Shown here: piece by piece, positions 32,503 to 39,858 of the stretch
Numbering within the stretch: the first letter of the stretch is position 1
Layout: every line of letters begins with the position of its first letter
DNA from: Durusdinium trenchii
Lineage: Eukaryota; Sar; Dinophyceae; Suessiales; Symbiodiniaceae
Length of the DNA stretch: 64,000 bases
NCBI GenBank assembly: GCA_963970005.1
Contig: CAXAMN010005335.1
Coordinates: 952,882-1,016,881 of the forward strand
Reading direction: 5' to 3'
Notes under the pieces: generated by a model
Databases searched by the model: none
Seen by the model: the letters and a program-made list of their open reading frames with translations, nothing else
Told to the model about the DNA's origin: nothing
Program-made: the position numbers and the translations under genes

Positions 32503-32724
32503 GAGCTTCGACTCTACCTGGTGTGGGATAGTGAAGGAGTCAGCGAGACAACGGACGAAGTCATCGAAGACATTTTCCAGGCAGTTGACAAAGATGATGA
32601 TGATGATAGCTGTGATGGTGAAGCAGCAAAGACTAAGAAGAGCAACAAGAAGAAAGCAAAAAAGCAGACTTCCTCTTCAAAGTCTGGCAGTGGCAGCGAT
32701 GATGATGCTTCTTCCGAGTCCAAG
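32503..32724 (+). CDS. Exon 34: Asp/Ser-rich tail
   Basis: 74 codons, both ends in phase 0 (acceptor AATGCCAG, donor GTCGGC). Begins ELRLYLVWDSEGVSETTDEV, which completes the HPDAPG-ELRLYL sequence of the previous exon. It then turns into Asp runs, KKSNKKKAKK and Ser/Gly/Asp repeats. The alternation of acidic and basic blocks suggests a disordered nuclear tail. Confidence 0.75.
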
Positions 32725-33008
32725 GTCGGCTTTTAGGGTCTTCAGAGGGGTTTCCAGCATTTTATCCAGACATATGCATTGATTGGAATTATATCGAAAA
32801 CCGTGCAGTACAATAGCAATGATTTTCCAACATCAATGCTTCAAGCTGGGTCAGTCATGGTGCAACATGCAAATACAACAGTTAATTAACAATTAATATT
32901 ATTAATGTATTTTAGTTTTCGATTCTGCTGATGGTTGCAAACATAGTTGCTTGAAAGGGTGGCTTGCACTTTGCTTTAACATTCAATCATCAACACAATT
33001 CCATGCAG

Positions 33009-33188
33009 GGCAAAAAGAAGAAGGGTTCAAAGAAGAAGAAGTCGAAGGGAAAGAAGGGAGGGAAGAAGAAGAAGGAGACTAAGGAACAGAAGGAGAAGCG
33101 AATTGAGAAAGAAAAGGAAATGATTGAAAAAGAAAAAGAGAGAGAGGCACAGAAGACCCTTCGCGAGCTCTTCAACAATGGAAAGAAG
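33009..33188 (+). CDS. Exon 35: Lys/Glu-rich coiled segment
   Basis: 60 codons in phase 0. Begins GKKKKGSKKKKSKGKKGGKK, then ETKEQKEKRIEKEKEMIEKE with REAQKTLRELFNNGKK at the end. It is a highly basic run passing into a charged coiled-coil-like helix. The end uses a GC donor (GCACCA), and the junctions on both sides keep the frame. Confidence 0.72.
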
Positions 33189-33524
33189 GCACCACTGAAT
33201 ATGTAATAAATATATATATATATTGTATTAATACATGCATACAAGTAAACTTGCATATCCCTCAAGCTAATTGGGCCTTTGCATAGTCCAGTCATTTGTC
33301 CAAGTCCAAAGCCAAAAGTGGAATCCGAATGCAGTTCATTCAGTTTGATATGCACTAAAGGTTGATATAAAACATATGAGTAAGGATCACATGTCGGTGC
33401 AACCTTACTTTTGGGAGTGGCCTTGCAGTGGAACTTCCTGATATCTAAAGCCATGCCAAGTCTATTGAGGCCTCAGGTTTTAATATCTGCCAGGCTGATT
33501 GTTGGATTCTACTTTACGGCTCAG

Positions 33525-33578
33525 GCGATGTCGCAGCTCAATGACAAGATCATCGATGCCTTGAACAAGGAGAAGTTG
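33525..33578 (+). CDS. Exon 36: coiled coil
   Basis: 18 codons in phase 0, acceptor CGGCTCAG and donor GTTGCC. Reads AMSQLNDKIIDALNKEKL, a heptad-like helix that extends the previous exon. Confidence 0.6.
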
Positions 33579-33705
33579 GTTGCCAAGATGTCAGCAGCCT
33601 CAATCAGTGGGATCTTGGGCAGGGGATGTGGTTTTCGAAGTGCAGCTGGACCCTCTCAGATATTAATAGATATATATATGGTTGATGTCAGGAATTTCGG
33701 AATAG

Positions 33706-33765
33706 AGCAGTGTCAACAAGGACATCCAAACTTCTGTGTTTGAATGGAATGCATTGCGCGCTGAA
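33706..33765 (+). CDS. Exon 37: coiled coil, too short for easy detection
   Basis: After GGAATAG it reads SSVNKDIQTSVFEWNALRAE. It can end at a GC donor (GCGAAG, end 33765) in phase 0 or at GTGAGC (end 33770). The first fits the next exon. Confidence 0.5.
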
Positions 33766-33948
33766 GCGAAGTGAGCAATTGAACAGAAGTCACGAGATGT
33801 TGGAAACCTGCAGGGCTCCAGTTGGATCGATCGGTCTGTTGTATATTAAAGGGTCTTGTGATTTAGTACGATCTCTGAGACCAATGCTTTGACATCCTCA
33901 GAAGACTATATATGGCCTCACTGACATCCCTGCCCCATTGGGTTTCAG

Positions 33949-33994
33949 GCCCTTGCAGCCCAAAAGTTGTTCATAGGGATATTGAACTTCACAG
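33949..33994 (+). CDS. Exon 38 candidate
   Basis: Acceptor GGGTTTCAG, reads ALAAQKLFIGILNFT plus one base before GTACCA. It is very short. Its support is the phase match to exon 37 and a good acceptor. Confidence 0.42.
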
Positions 33995-34599
33995 GTACCA
34001 AAGTTGTTCGATTCATCGGGGCTTTTTTAGCCATGATCGACAGGCATGCACTGTGTTGTGATCTGTCTTTCTCCAAGGGAGTCCAAAAAAATGTACATTA
34101 TAAATTATATGAATCATAGATCTTTTTTGTTATTGCTACTGCATGCACAATTGAAATACGATATCATGATCATCATTGACTGATAACGTATGATATACTC
34201 GGATTCATTTGATGACCGACAGAATGAATTCACATATTTTCTTGGCAAGTGCATGCAATACCACACATGCCACACTTACAACACCTCTTCGGATCTATGA
34301 TTCTCTTTATTTACTTAGCAAAGATCCTGGTGCCACCCTGTGACTTGTGTGATTCTATCTTGAAGCAGTCATGATCCATGTGTGCATCGATTTGTCTACA
34401 ATCATCGATTGATATAAAATAGTCGATGTTTATATTTTTGAACAGGACTAAAAAGTTCCTACCAAGATCTCTAAACCACTGTCTCTACAAATTGATCAAT
34501 CATGACCAAGCTATCTCCCCTCCTCGCCCCTGCAATTTCCACTGAGTTCCCAGGATAATCCATTCCATTGAGCTGCAGCCAAGGAATCCTCAGTTGCAG
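33995..34599 (+). other. Intron, nothing recognised
   Basis: AT-rich, with TATAAATTATATGAATCATAG-like sequence near 34100. No supportable exon in the first 500 bases. Confidence 0.48.
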
Positions 34600-34695
34600 G
34601 CAGTGATCCTTGTGCAAGTCAAGAAATGCAAGAACTCAATGTGCGACTTGCGGGGAAAAATTCAGGCAAAGATTGATGCCCTTGAAGAGCCCTGA
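34600..34695 (+). CDS. Exon 39 candidate, frame uncertain
   Basis: The sequence is coding-like in two frames. One, after TTGCAG, reads AVILVQVKKCKNSMCDLRGK. The other starts at an earlier acceptor (34580) and reads KESSVAGSDPCASQEMQELN then VRLAGKNS, with a phase that suits the previous exon and a GCAAAG donor. I cannot decide between them. Confidence 0.42.
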   Translation, partial: AVILVQVKKCKNSMCDLRGKIQAKIDALEEP

Positions 34696-34971
34696 ATGCA
34701 TCATAATAAATCACACGTGCAAAGTACATCTGCATTTTATTTTTTGAGATGGCTTGGAAATGAAGAAGGGTGCAACAGATTGACTTGAACTTTCTGTAAA
34801 ATCACATTGCAACTTTGTATATTATATAGTACTATAGTATTTACTATACTATACACATGCATGTATATATTATGTATGCATGCATTGCTGCTATGTCGGG
34901 GCTCTTGCAAAACAACTACTCATTAAGTTTCTCGCTTTGTTGGTTTTGATGTACTTTCTTGAGCAATGAAG

Positions 34972-35064
34972 CCTCACTGAGGAAAAGGACTTGCAAGCGC
35001 TCATCGATAGATGCAAGACCATGCTGGAAGAGTGGCAGTCCGTGCTTACCCGAACGAATCTCAA
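34972..35064 (+). CDS. Exon 40: helical
   Basis: Reads SLTEEKDLQALIDRCKTMLE then EWQSVLTRTNL before GTGATT. It is clearly an amphipathic helix and looks like a continuation of the coiled-coil stretch. Confidence 0.58.
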
Positions 35065-35319
35065 GTGATTCAGCTGGAGCAAAGGTAGTCGCGGAATATC
35101 GAGCGATTTTGCCTAGATCGAGTTTGGGCAGTTAGATTCCGAGGGCAGGGATGTGTCACAGTGTTAGTGCTCATGCATGCTTGCAGGGGAGCCTATATAT
35201 ATACATAGCATATATATATGTTTATCATCCTTTGTTCTTTGTTCATTGCAGGTGAGATACATAACGCATAGCACTTGCACAGGCAAATTTGTTTTTTACT
35301 GTCACTGTCCACTTGGCTC
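35065..35319 (+). other. Intron
   Basis: AT-rich with a TATATATATA run near 35194-35220. Nothing else seen. Confidence 0.5.
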
Positions 35320-35425
35320 ATGGGGGCAAGCAGTGGGGCAATCACTGTGCAAACTCTGCAGCGAGCAGTGCGGCAAGCGTCGTTGAATGCAGCGCGCGCT
35401 TGCTACCTTGGATCTTTTTCTGCCA
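35320..35425 (+). CDS. Exon 41 candidate
   Basis: One frame reads LAHGGKQWGNHCANSAASSA then ASVVECSARLLPWIFFCHQ. A second frame contains CKLCSEQCGKRR, a zinc-like pair. The splice signals do not decide. GC content is exon-like. Confidence 0.38.
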
Positions 35426-35586
35426 TCAGTTGTCAATAAAGCAACTATGGGAATGTGTCATCAATCCAACAGACGTTTAGATGCCTCTGTCATAAAAAAT
35501 ATCCTTCGTCCCTGGCACAGTCAGTTGCTCTCATGACATTTCTTTCAGTCAGTTAATGCACACATGCATGTACACTCCATGCGCAG

Positions 35587-35708
35587 GTGCTGGTGATGAC
35601 CACCAGGACGATGACGACGATGATGATGATGTTGGGTTCGGAGCAAATGTTATTTCCAATGCAGTCAATGATGTCTGTGCAGGAGAATCTAAACTGCAAA
35701 GCCTGTGT
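35587..35708 (+). CDS. Exon 42: Asp run
   Basis: Reads GAGDDHQDDDDDDDDVGFGA then NVISNAVNDVCAGESKLQSL. The acidic run follows the acceptor CATGCGCAG. The donor is not resolved. It lies just upstream of the transposase-like module. Confidence 0.52.
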
Positions 35709-36301
35709 GACTTTTAGGCCAACCTAGTGTATTGATCACTGCCTTGTTCACCACCTGTATCCACTGCTCTTCAAGTGGCATGTTTGCCTGAGCAAGTTAT
35801 TAAATCAATCTAGCACCACTGATTCCTGCAGACTAGATTGATTTCAAAGCCCATGAAATGAGGAACTTTATGATTTTCATTGCATGGAGTCTTGTTACGA
35901 ATGAGCATAGGATGATAGGATGTGTATGTCTGAAAACAACCAACATGCACGAAGAGCTGAGGGCAGTTCTGTGGGCAAAGCAATGCGGTACATCAAAGCT
36001 CATGTCAAAGAACCTTGGCCATGTGTGTGATGAGAGGGAAGTTGGAAAGCAGTTCAACACAATAACATGACATTGTTTCCCAACTTCAACACGTATGACA
36101 CAGTTTTTCCCACTGTGTGCAGTTGTTCTTGGCATGTTGCAAAAACTCTGCTACCTACGCTACCTAGTACAGTCAACAGTGGTGTTGAAACCATGGTACC
36201 ATGTGGTTATACAGTTGATTGTGCATGGACCACAGGGATTTGATAAACAGCAAATCAAGTTGCACTGTCTTTCAAGGACTCTCATGGCAGTCTACACTCA
36301 G
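35709..36301 (+). other. Intron; one weak open segment
   Basis: A plus-strand frame at 35940-36067 (contains MHEELRAVLWAKQCGTSKLM) might be coding, but I cannot link it to neighbours. The remainder shows nothing. Confidence 0.4.
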
Positions 36302-36392
36302 TGACCCAACGTTTGGGCTCATGGAAGGACAAGGGCACCAAGAATGCTTCCCGAAACTGGTGGCGTGCTCTGAAAGATGGGCCTGTATCTTG
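36302..36392 (+). CDS. Exon 43: start of transposase-like module
   Basis: Reads TQRLGSWKDKGTKNASRNWW then RALKDGPVSW. It leaves at a GCAAGT donor two bases into Trp, which the next exon completes. In related dinoflagellate proteins a 'G-x-x-N-x-x-R-D/N-x-x-R' element of this kind stands ahead of the transposase-like core. Confidence 0.65.
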
Positions 36393-36795
36393 GCAAGTGG
36401 TTCTGGGCCCCTCAAACTTGAAGACATGACAGCAATGCCTAGAAGAAACATCGGTTTCGCTGTGACATCAGTATATTACAAAAAAAGGAAACCACAGAAT
36501 ATGAACAGAACACAATTTTTTTGGGGATGAGATTTTCAAATAAGCTTGTCCATCAATGCAACCTGATAGGGAAATCTAATAGCATAGTCAGGATATATGA
36601 TGGTTATAATATCGTTATAATATATATAATTATATTTTATAAATAGTTGTTTTATTTTATATTGCATCGATCAATTTGCAACATGTTCATATTACTCGGG
36701 GAGCTCACCACCCTCATTGCAGCTTACACTCAGACCAGCAATTAATTTAAACGTGAAATCTAGATATTACATTTCGGGAAGCTTTGTTTTGTCAG

Positions 36796-37571
36796 GGTGA
36801 TGATCATATCTCAGGAAATTCAGCACCTTGATCTACCGGTGAAGTATGTCGATGAAGACGGTGCCACTGTGGTTCAGATAGAGAGCTGGCCCATACTGGA
36901 TGTTCACTCCATCATGCATTTTCTCATTGAAGACGCTCATGTGGATATTCCAGCACCCTACATCCGAAGCTTCTGGGCTGAATCGAAGAGACATGGAGAA
37001 CCTTGGGCACAGGATGAGAGCAACCACCATCGAATTCCAATTGGACTCTATGGTGACAGTGCCAAAGTCAAAACAAACTTTGGCGCTGAACATGTTGTAT
37101 CTATCTTTGCCAATCTACCACTTTGGAGACCTAAATCTGTCCGTTGGAGTCGATTCCTTCTATTTTGCATTCCGGAGGAAAGATGCACCAGTGAATCCAT
37201 TCCGACTGTTCTGCGTCGAGTTGTTTGGTCTTGCAACCATGCATGGTTCGGTCGATTTCCTGCTGAAGGAAATCAGGGCCAAGTACTTCTGGGAAAGGCA
37301 GCTTCAATGGCTGGTGCTCCATTGACAACTGGGCATCACCAGTTTCAAGTGGTAGAGATACGAGGGGATTGGCAATGGCATAAGAAACTCTTCAAGTTCT
37401 TGAATTGCCAGTGGAACTCAGTGACGACCATGTGTCCGCTTTGCGATGCACTTGGGAAGAGTGACAACCAGAATGACCTGTACTGGAATCTGGACACACC
37501 AGCCTATGAATTCGATTTGGCAGAGTTTATAAGCAAGCGCATTCCATCCAGGGGCATTTGTGCCTTGATTG
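36796..37571 (+). CDS. Exon 44: transposase-like core (GD, GDW, CPLC)
   Basis: About 258 codons after acceptor TTTTGTCAG. Landmarks in order: SWPILDVHSIMHFLI; EPWAQ; IPIGLYGDSAKV (Asp at 37055-37057); LPLWRPKSVRWSRFLLF; VVEIRGDWQWHKKLFKF (Asp at 37367-37369); MCPLCDALGKSDNQNDLYWN with a C-x2-C pair; EFISKRIPSRGICALI. The two Asp in GD and GDW contexts and the following Cys pair resemble RNase-H-fold transposases of the KDZ group, where the Asp residues bind metal. It ends one base into Gly at GTTGTC, matched by the exon at 37816. Confidence 0.75.
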
Positions 37572-37815
37572 GTTGTCTTAGCAATAATGTTGAAGGCTTT
37601 GACCAGGGTGTTCAACAACAGCTTGCAGCATTCACCAACTCTGAAAAAACAGTGCGCTAGCCAGGCCAAAGTACTTTGGGGATATGATAGCCGACCTGTG
37701 AGCCGATCATAGGTCATCCTGGCGCTCCCTGCAAAACTAATACCAAAAGTTCATGGGTTTGCACGCTCTTGTTTTGTGCACTGGGCCAGCTCAGGTCCAT
37801 TCATCGCATTGAAAG

Positions 37816-37897
37816 GTTTTCACCCTACATGCATCAGATGGTGCTTGATGCACACATTGCACCTGGGTTTGCTCTATACAGCAAATGGGGGCACAAT
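37816..37897 (+). CDS. Exon 45: WCLMHTLHLG segment
   Basis: Acceptor GCATTGAAAG. With the preceding base it reads GFHPTCIRWCLMHTLHLGLL then YTANGGT. The phase fits exon 44 exactly (GICALIGFHP). The 'FHP-x-C-I-R-W-C-x-M-H-x-x-x-L-G' pattern is, in the relatives I recall, a fixed part of this module. No competing frame is coding-like. The end at a GC donor (GCGGCT) is the weaker side. Confidence 0.68.
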
Positions 37898-38033
37898 GCG
37901 GCTAGCTGAATTATATATATATAATGTTTTCTTTGTTGGGAATCCCTCGAGGTAACCATGTGGGTTGTTGCTGCCACGACATGACCTGAATTGGGTTGCC
38001 TGTCGTTCTCCCATCCTGCCAGCCAACAACAAG

Positions 38034-38183
38034 GTCCATGTTGCTCCAAGCTGGGCATTGGGGTGCCACTGATGAGCCCGTTCGAGTTCGCTTGCACAGA
38101 GCATATGTGGCCTTCAAGCGCTGGTGCTCTTCAAAAAGGATTAGCTGCAGCCAGCCAGCCTTCAATGAAAAGTATGCAGCTAG
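38034..38183 (+). CDS. Exon 46
   Basis: Reads SMLLQAGHWGATDEPVRVRL then HRAYVAFKRWCSSKRISCSQ and PAFNEKYAA. It ends two bases into Ser at GTGAAG, completed by the next exon. Basic/aromatic helices of this type (FKRWC...SCSQP) follow the MH-x-x-x-LG block in relatives. Confidence 0.7.
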
Positions 38184-38307
38184 GTGAAGTGACAAAATAT
38201 TTTTGCAAACAGCTTCAAGAGGATAGTGGCATCAGGTTCAATAAATGCATGCATGCATTGTTGGTTTGTTCATAACCAATCACTCTTCGAGCTGAGTTGT
38301 TCCAGAG

Positions 38308-38448
38308 CAACGGAGATGTGGCATTGGTATGCAAAGCCTACAACGGGAGAGTGGTGATGCAATGGCTTGCTGAGACCATTGCTGAGGCTGCGCAGCAGGA
38401 GAGCTATGTGGCTGCAGATGATAGGATGCCCCTTGTTGCTGTGACAAT
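38308..38448 (+). CDS. Exon 47
   Basis: Starts after GTTCCAGAG and reads NGDVALVCKAYNGRVVMQWL then AETIAEAAQQESYVAADDRM and PLVAVT. KAYNGRVV-x-x-WLAE is a strong family signature in my memory. It ends in phase at a GC donor (GCTTCT). The open frame continues further, so the end is approximate. Confidence 0.68.
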
Positions 38449-38701
38449 GCTTCTTGTTGTTGTTGATCAGCTTGTTTGCAGACCCTCAGATATAAATATT
38501 TAATATATCATAGTAGTAGTTGTTGTTGATCGATGCAAAGTTATAATAATACTATATAATATAATATATATATATATATATTATATAAGAACCGACTATG
38601 CAGCTCTAGTACTTATTTTTCAACCTTCCAACATCCATGTTTTGCAAACCTTCGATTTGGCTTCTCTGTGCACTCGGGGTCTGGGTCTCCCTGCATGCAA
38701 G

Positions 38702-38772
38702 GCTTCACCTTGCCAGATTTGTTCATGGCATTGAAGCTGCCGGCCGCTTCCTGATCCCTGCTGATTATCTTA
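38702..38772 (+). CDS. Exon 48
   Basis: Reads LHLARFVHGIEAAGRFLIPA then DYL and leaves one base into a codon at a perfect GTAAGT donor. AGRFLIPA matches the 'AGRFLTPAQ' kind of block expected before the last part of the module. Phase fits both neighbours. Confidence 0.68.
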
Positions 38773-38964
38773 GTAAGTCATTTGGGTTTGAGTTTCCCTG
38801 AGCATAGTGGGCCTTGAATCCATTCTGTTCAATGTTTGAAGAATTGTTCATTCGATATATAAATCGGATTGAACAAACGTCTGTTTTTGTGGTGGGTGGT
38901 GCTTTGTACTTAAGGGGTTTAACATTATAGCAATGCACTAAACCCTTCAGGACAGATGAGGAAG

Positions 38965-39046
38965 CCAATGCAATTCACAGTGATGGAATGGCATTCCTCC
39001 GAAACCATCTCTATTTGGCCAGAATTTCCCTGAGGCATCATGCACT
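38965..39046 (+). CDS. Exon 49
   Basis: Supplies two bases to complete Thr and reads NAIHSDGMAFLRNHLYLARI then SLRHHA, ending two bases into Leu at GTGACC. The next exon completes Leu-Arg-Glu-Leu. Helical, with aromatic and basic residues. Confidence 0.7.
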
Positions 39047-39161
39047 GTGACCCAAGCACTTGCTGAACAGTTTGATTGTTTTTAAAGTGCTTTGACAGTA
39101 CAAAGTCCAACCATGCAATCTTGTTCAATCCTTGCATGATCTCTTTGCATGTGTTTTAAAG

Positions 39162-39201
39162 GCGCGAACTGCGTGAATGGCATGTTCGACCCAAGGTGCA
39201 T
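39162..39201 (+). CDS. Exon 50: PKVH motif, very short
   Basis: After TGTTTTAAAG it reads RELREWHVRPKVH and is only about 40 bases long. The splice to exon 49 gives HHALRELREWHVRPKVH without any gap. W-x-x-x-PK-x-H is the expected motif at this place and may be near the third acidic or metal-binding position of the transposase fold. The end (GTGCAT or GTCCCT) is uncertain. Confidence 0.65.
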
Positions 39202-39531
39202 GTCCCTTGTATGCATGTGGTGAATGTGTGCATGTTTTAAACAGGCTCCTGCGCACATATGAGGATTTTTGCTACCTGGTTGGCCTGTTCTGCTGAGTTC
39301 TGCTACGTGTTGCACTGATGAAAGTGGACACTTGGTTTTTTGCACACTCGGTGCAAATGAGGTTCTCAAGCACCTCATTAAGAACATGCTTCACCGTCGA
39401 CCCTTGCCAAAGTCTTTTGGAGAATGCAAGCTTGCATGCATATATGCAAGTTCTTTGTGCAGTTAGCTGTGCCACTAAAGCCTATACCTGCAAATCTTGA
39501 CCGTTTGTATTTGACAAGCCAAGTGCTTAAG

Positions 39532-39590
39532 GATGCAATGCTCGGTATTTCCATTGTTTCCAAGATGAAGACGCCATGGCCTGGACAAAA
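39532..39590 (+). CDS. Exon 51: FQDED motif
   Basis: Reads CNARYFHCFQDEDAMAWTKR. The 'N-x-R-x-x-H-x-F-x-DED' pattern is typical of the C-terminal end of this module in relatives, and its acidic triplet could include the final catalytic residue (inference). A missing short exon between this one and 39201 is likely. The ends are approximate. Confidence 0.6.
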
Positions 39591-39675
39591 CGCCATTGGC
39601 CTGATCATTGTTGAATTGGTTTTGTGTGTATTCATGTTCTGCTTATAAAATGTTGTGTTTTTTGCGCCATGTGAG

Positions 39676-39858
39676 TCATTAAGAGCGTTATGTGTGCTTG
39701 TGCCAAGGTACCTTCATTCAAGGGCATGCACTGGCAAGATGTTCTTGGGTAATGCGCTGTGGAAGACTACGGAGCCTTGGTGGAACATTCCAACAAGCAT
39801 CAACAGCTCTTTGGGGATACACATGCCCAGGAATATACATGCATGCATGTTGATATAA
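39676..39858 (+). CDS. Last exon candidate
   Basis: An open frame reads ALCVLVPRYLHSRACTGKMF then LGNALWKTTEPWWNIPTSIN to a TAA at 39856-39858. RYL near the start fits the 'RYL' helix expected after the DED motif. The tail beyond is not recognised. It may be shorter or alternatively spliced. Confidence 0.4.
   Translation, partial: SLRALCVLVPRYLHSRACTGKMFLGNALWKTTEPWWNIPTSINSSLGIHMPRNIHACMLI

Larger units (their letters stand above)
16621..39858 (+). mobile_element. Giant intron-rich methyltransferase/transposase-like gene
   Basis: About 50 exon-like segments lie on one strand over 23 kb, roughly one third exon and two thirds AT-rich intron. Where I could test them, introns between neighbouring segments restore a continuous frame, so the gene looks intact over long stretches. 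The order is: N-terminal unknown, acidic exon, basic exon, Cys exons, C5-methyltransferase-like module, Ala/Pro/Ser exon, DEWISC domain with Asp and Lys runs, coiled coil, and KDZ-like transposase module. I know this family as a dinoflagellate-specific expansion. The single protein is inferred from exon order and phase, and it could be two adjacent genes. The start and end are the first and last supportable exons. No terminal repeats were seen. Confidence 0.55.

Noticed and set aside
36797-37660. Reading the large C-terminal exon to its in-frame stop at 37658-37660
   Set aside because: After GICALIG the frame loses family character, and a GT donor at 37572 joins in phase to FHPTCIRWCLMHTLHLG at 37816, which is the expected continuation.
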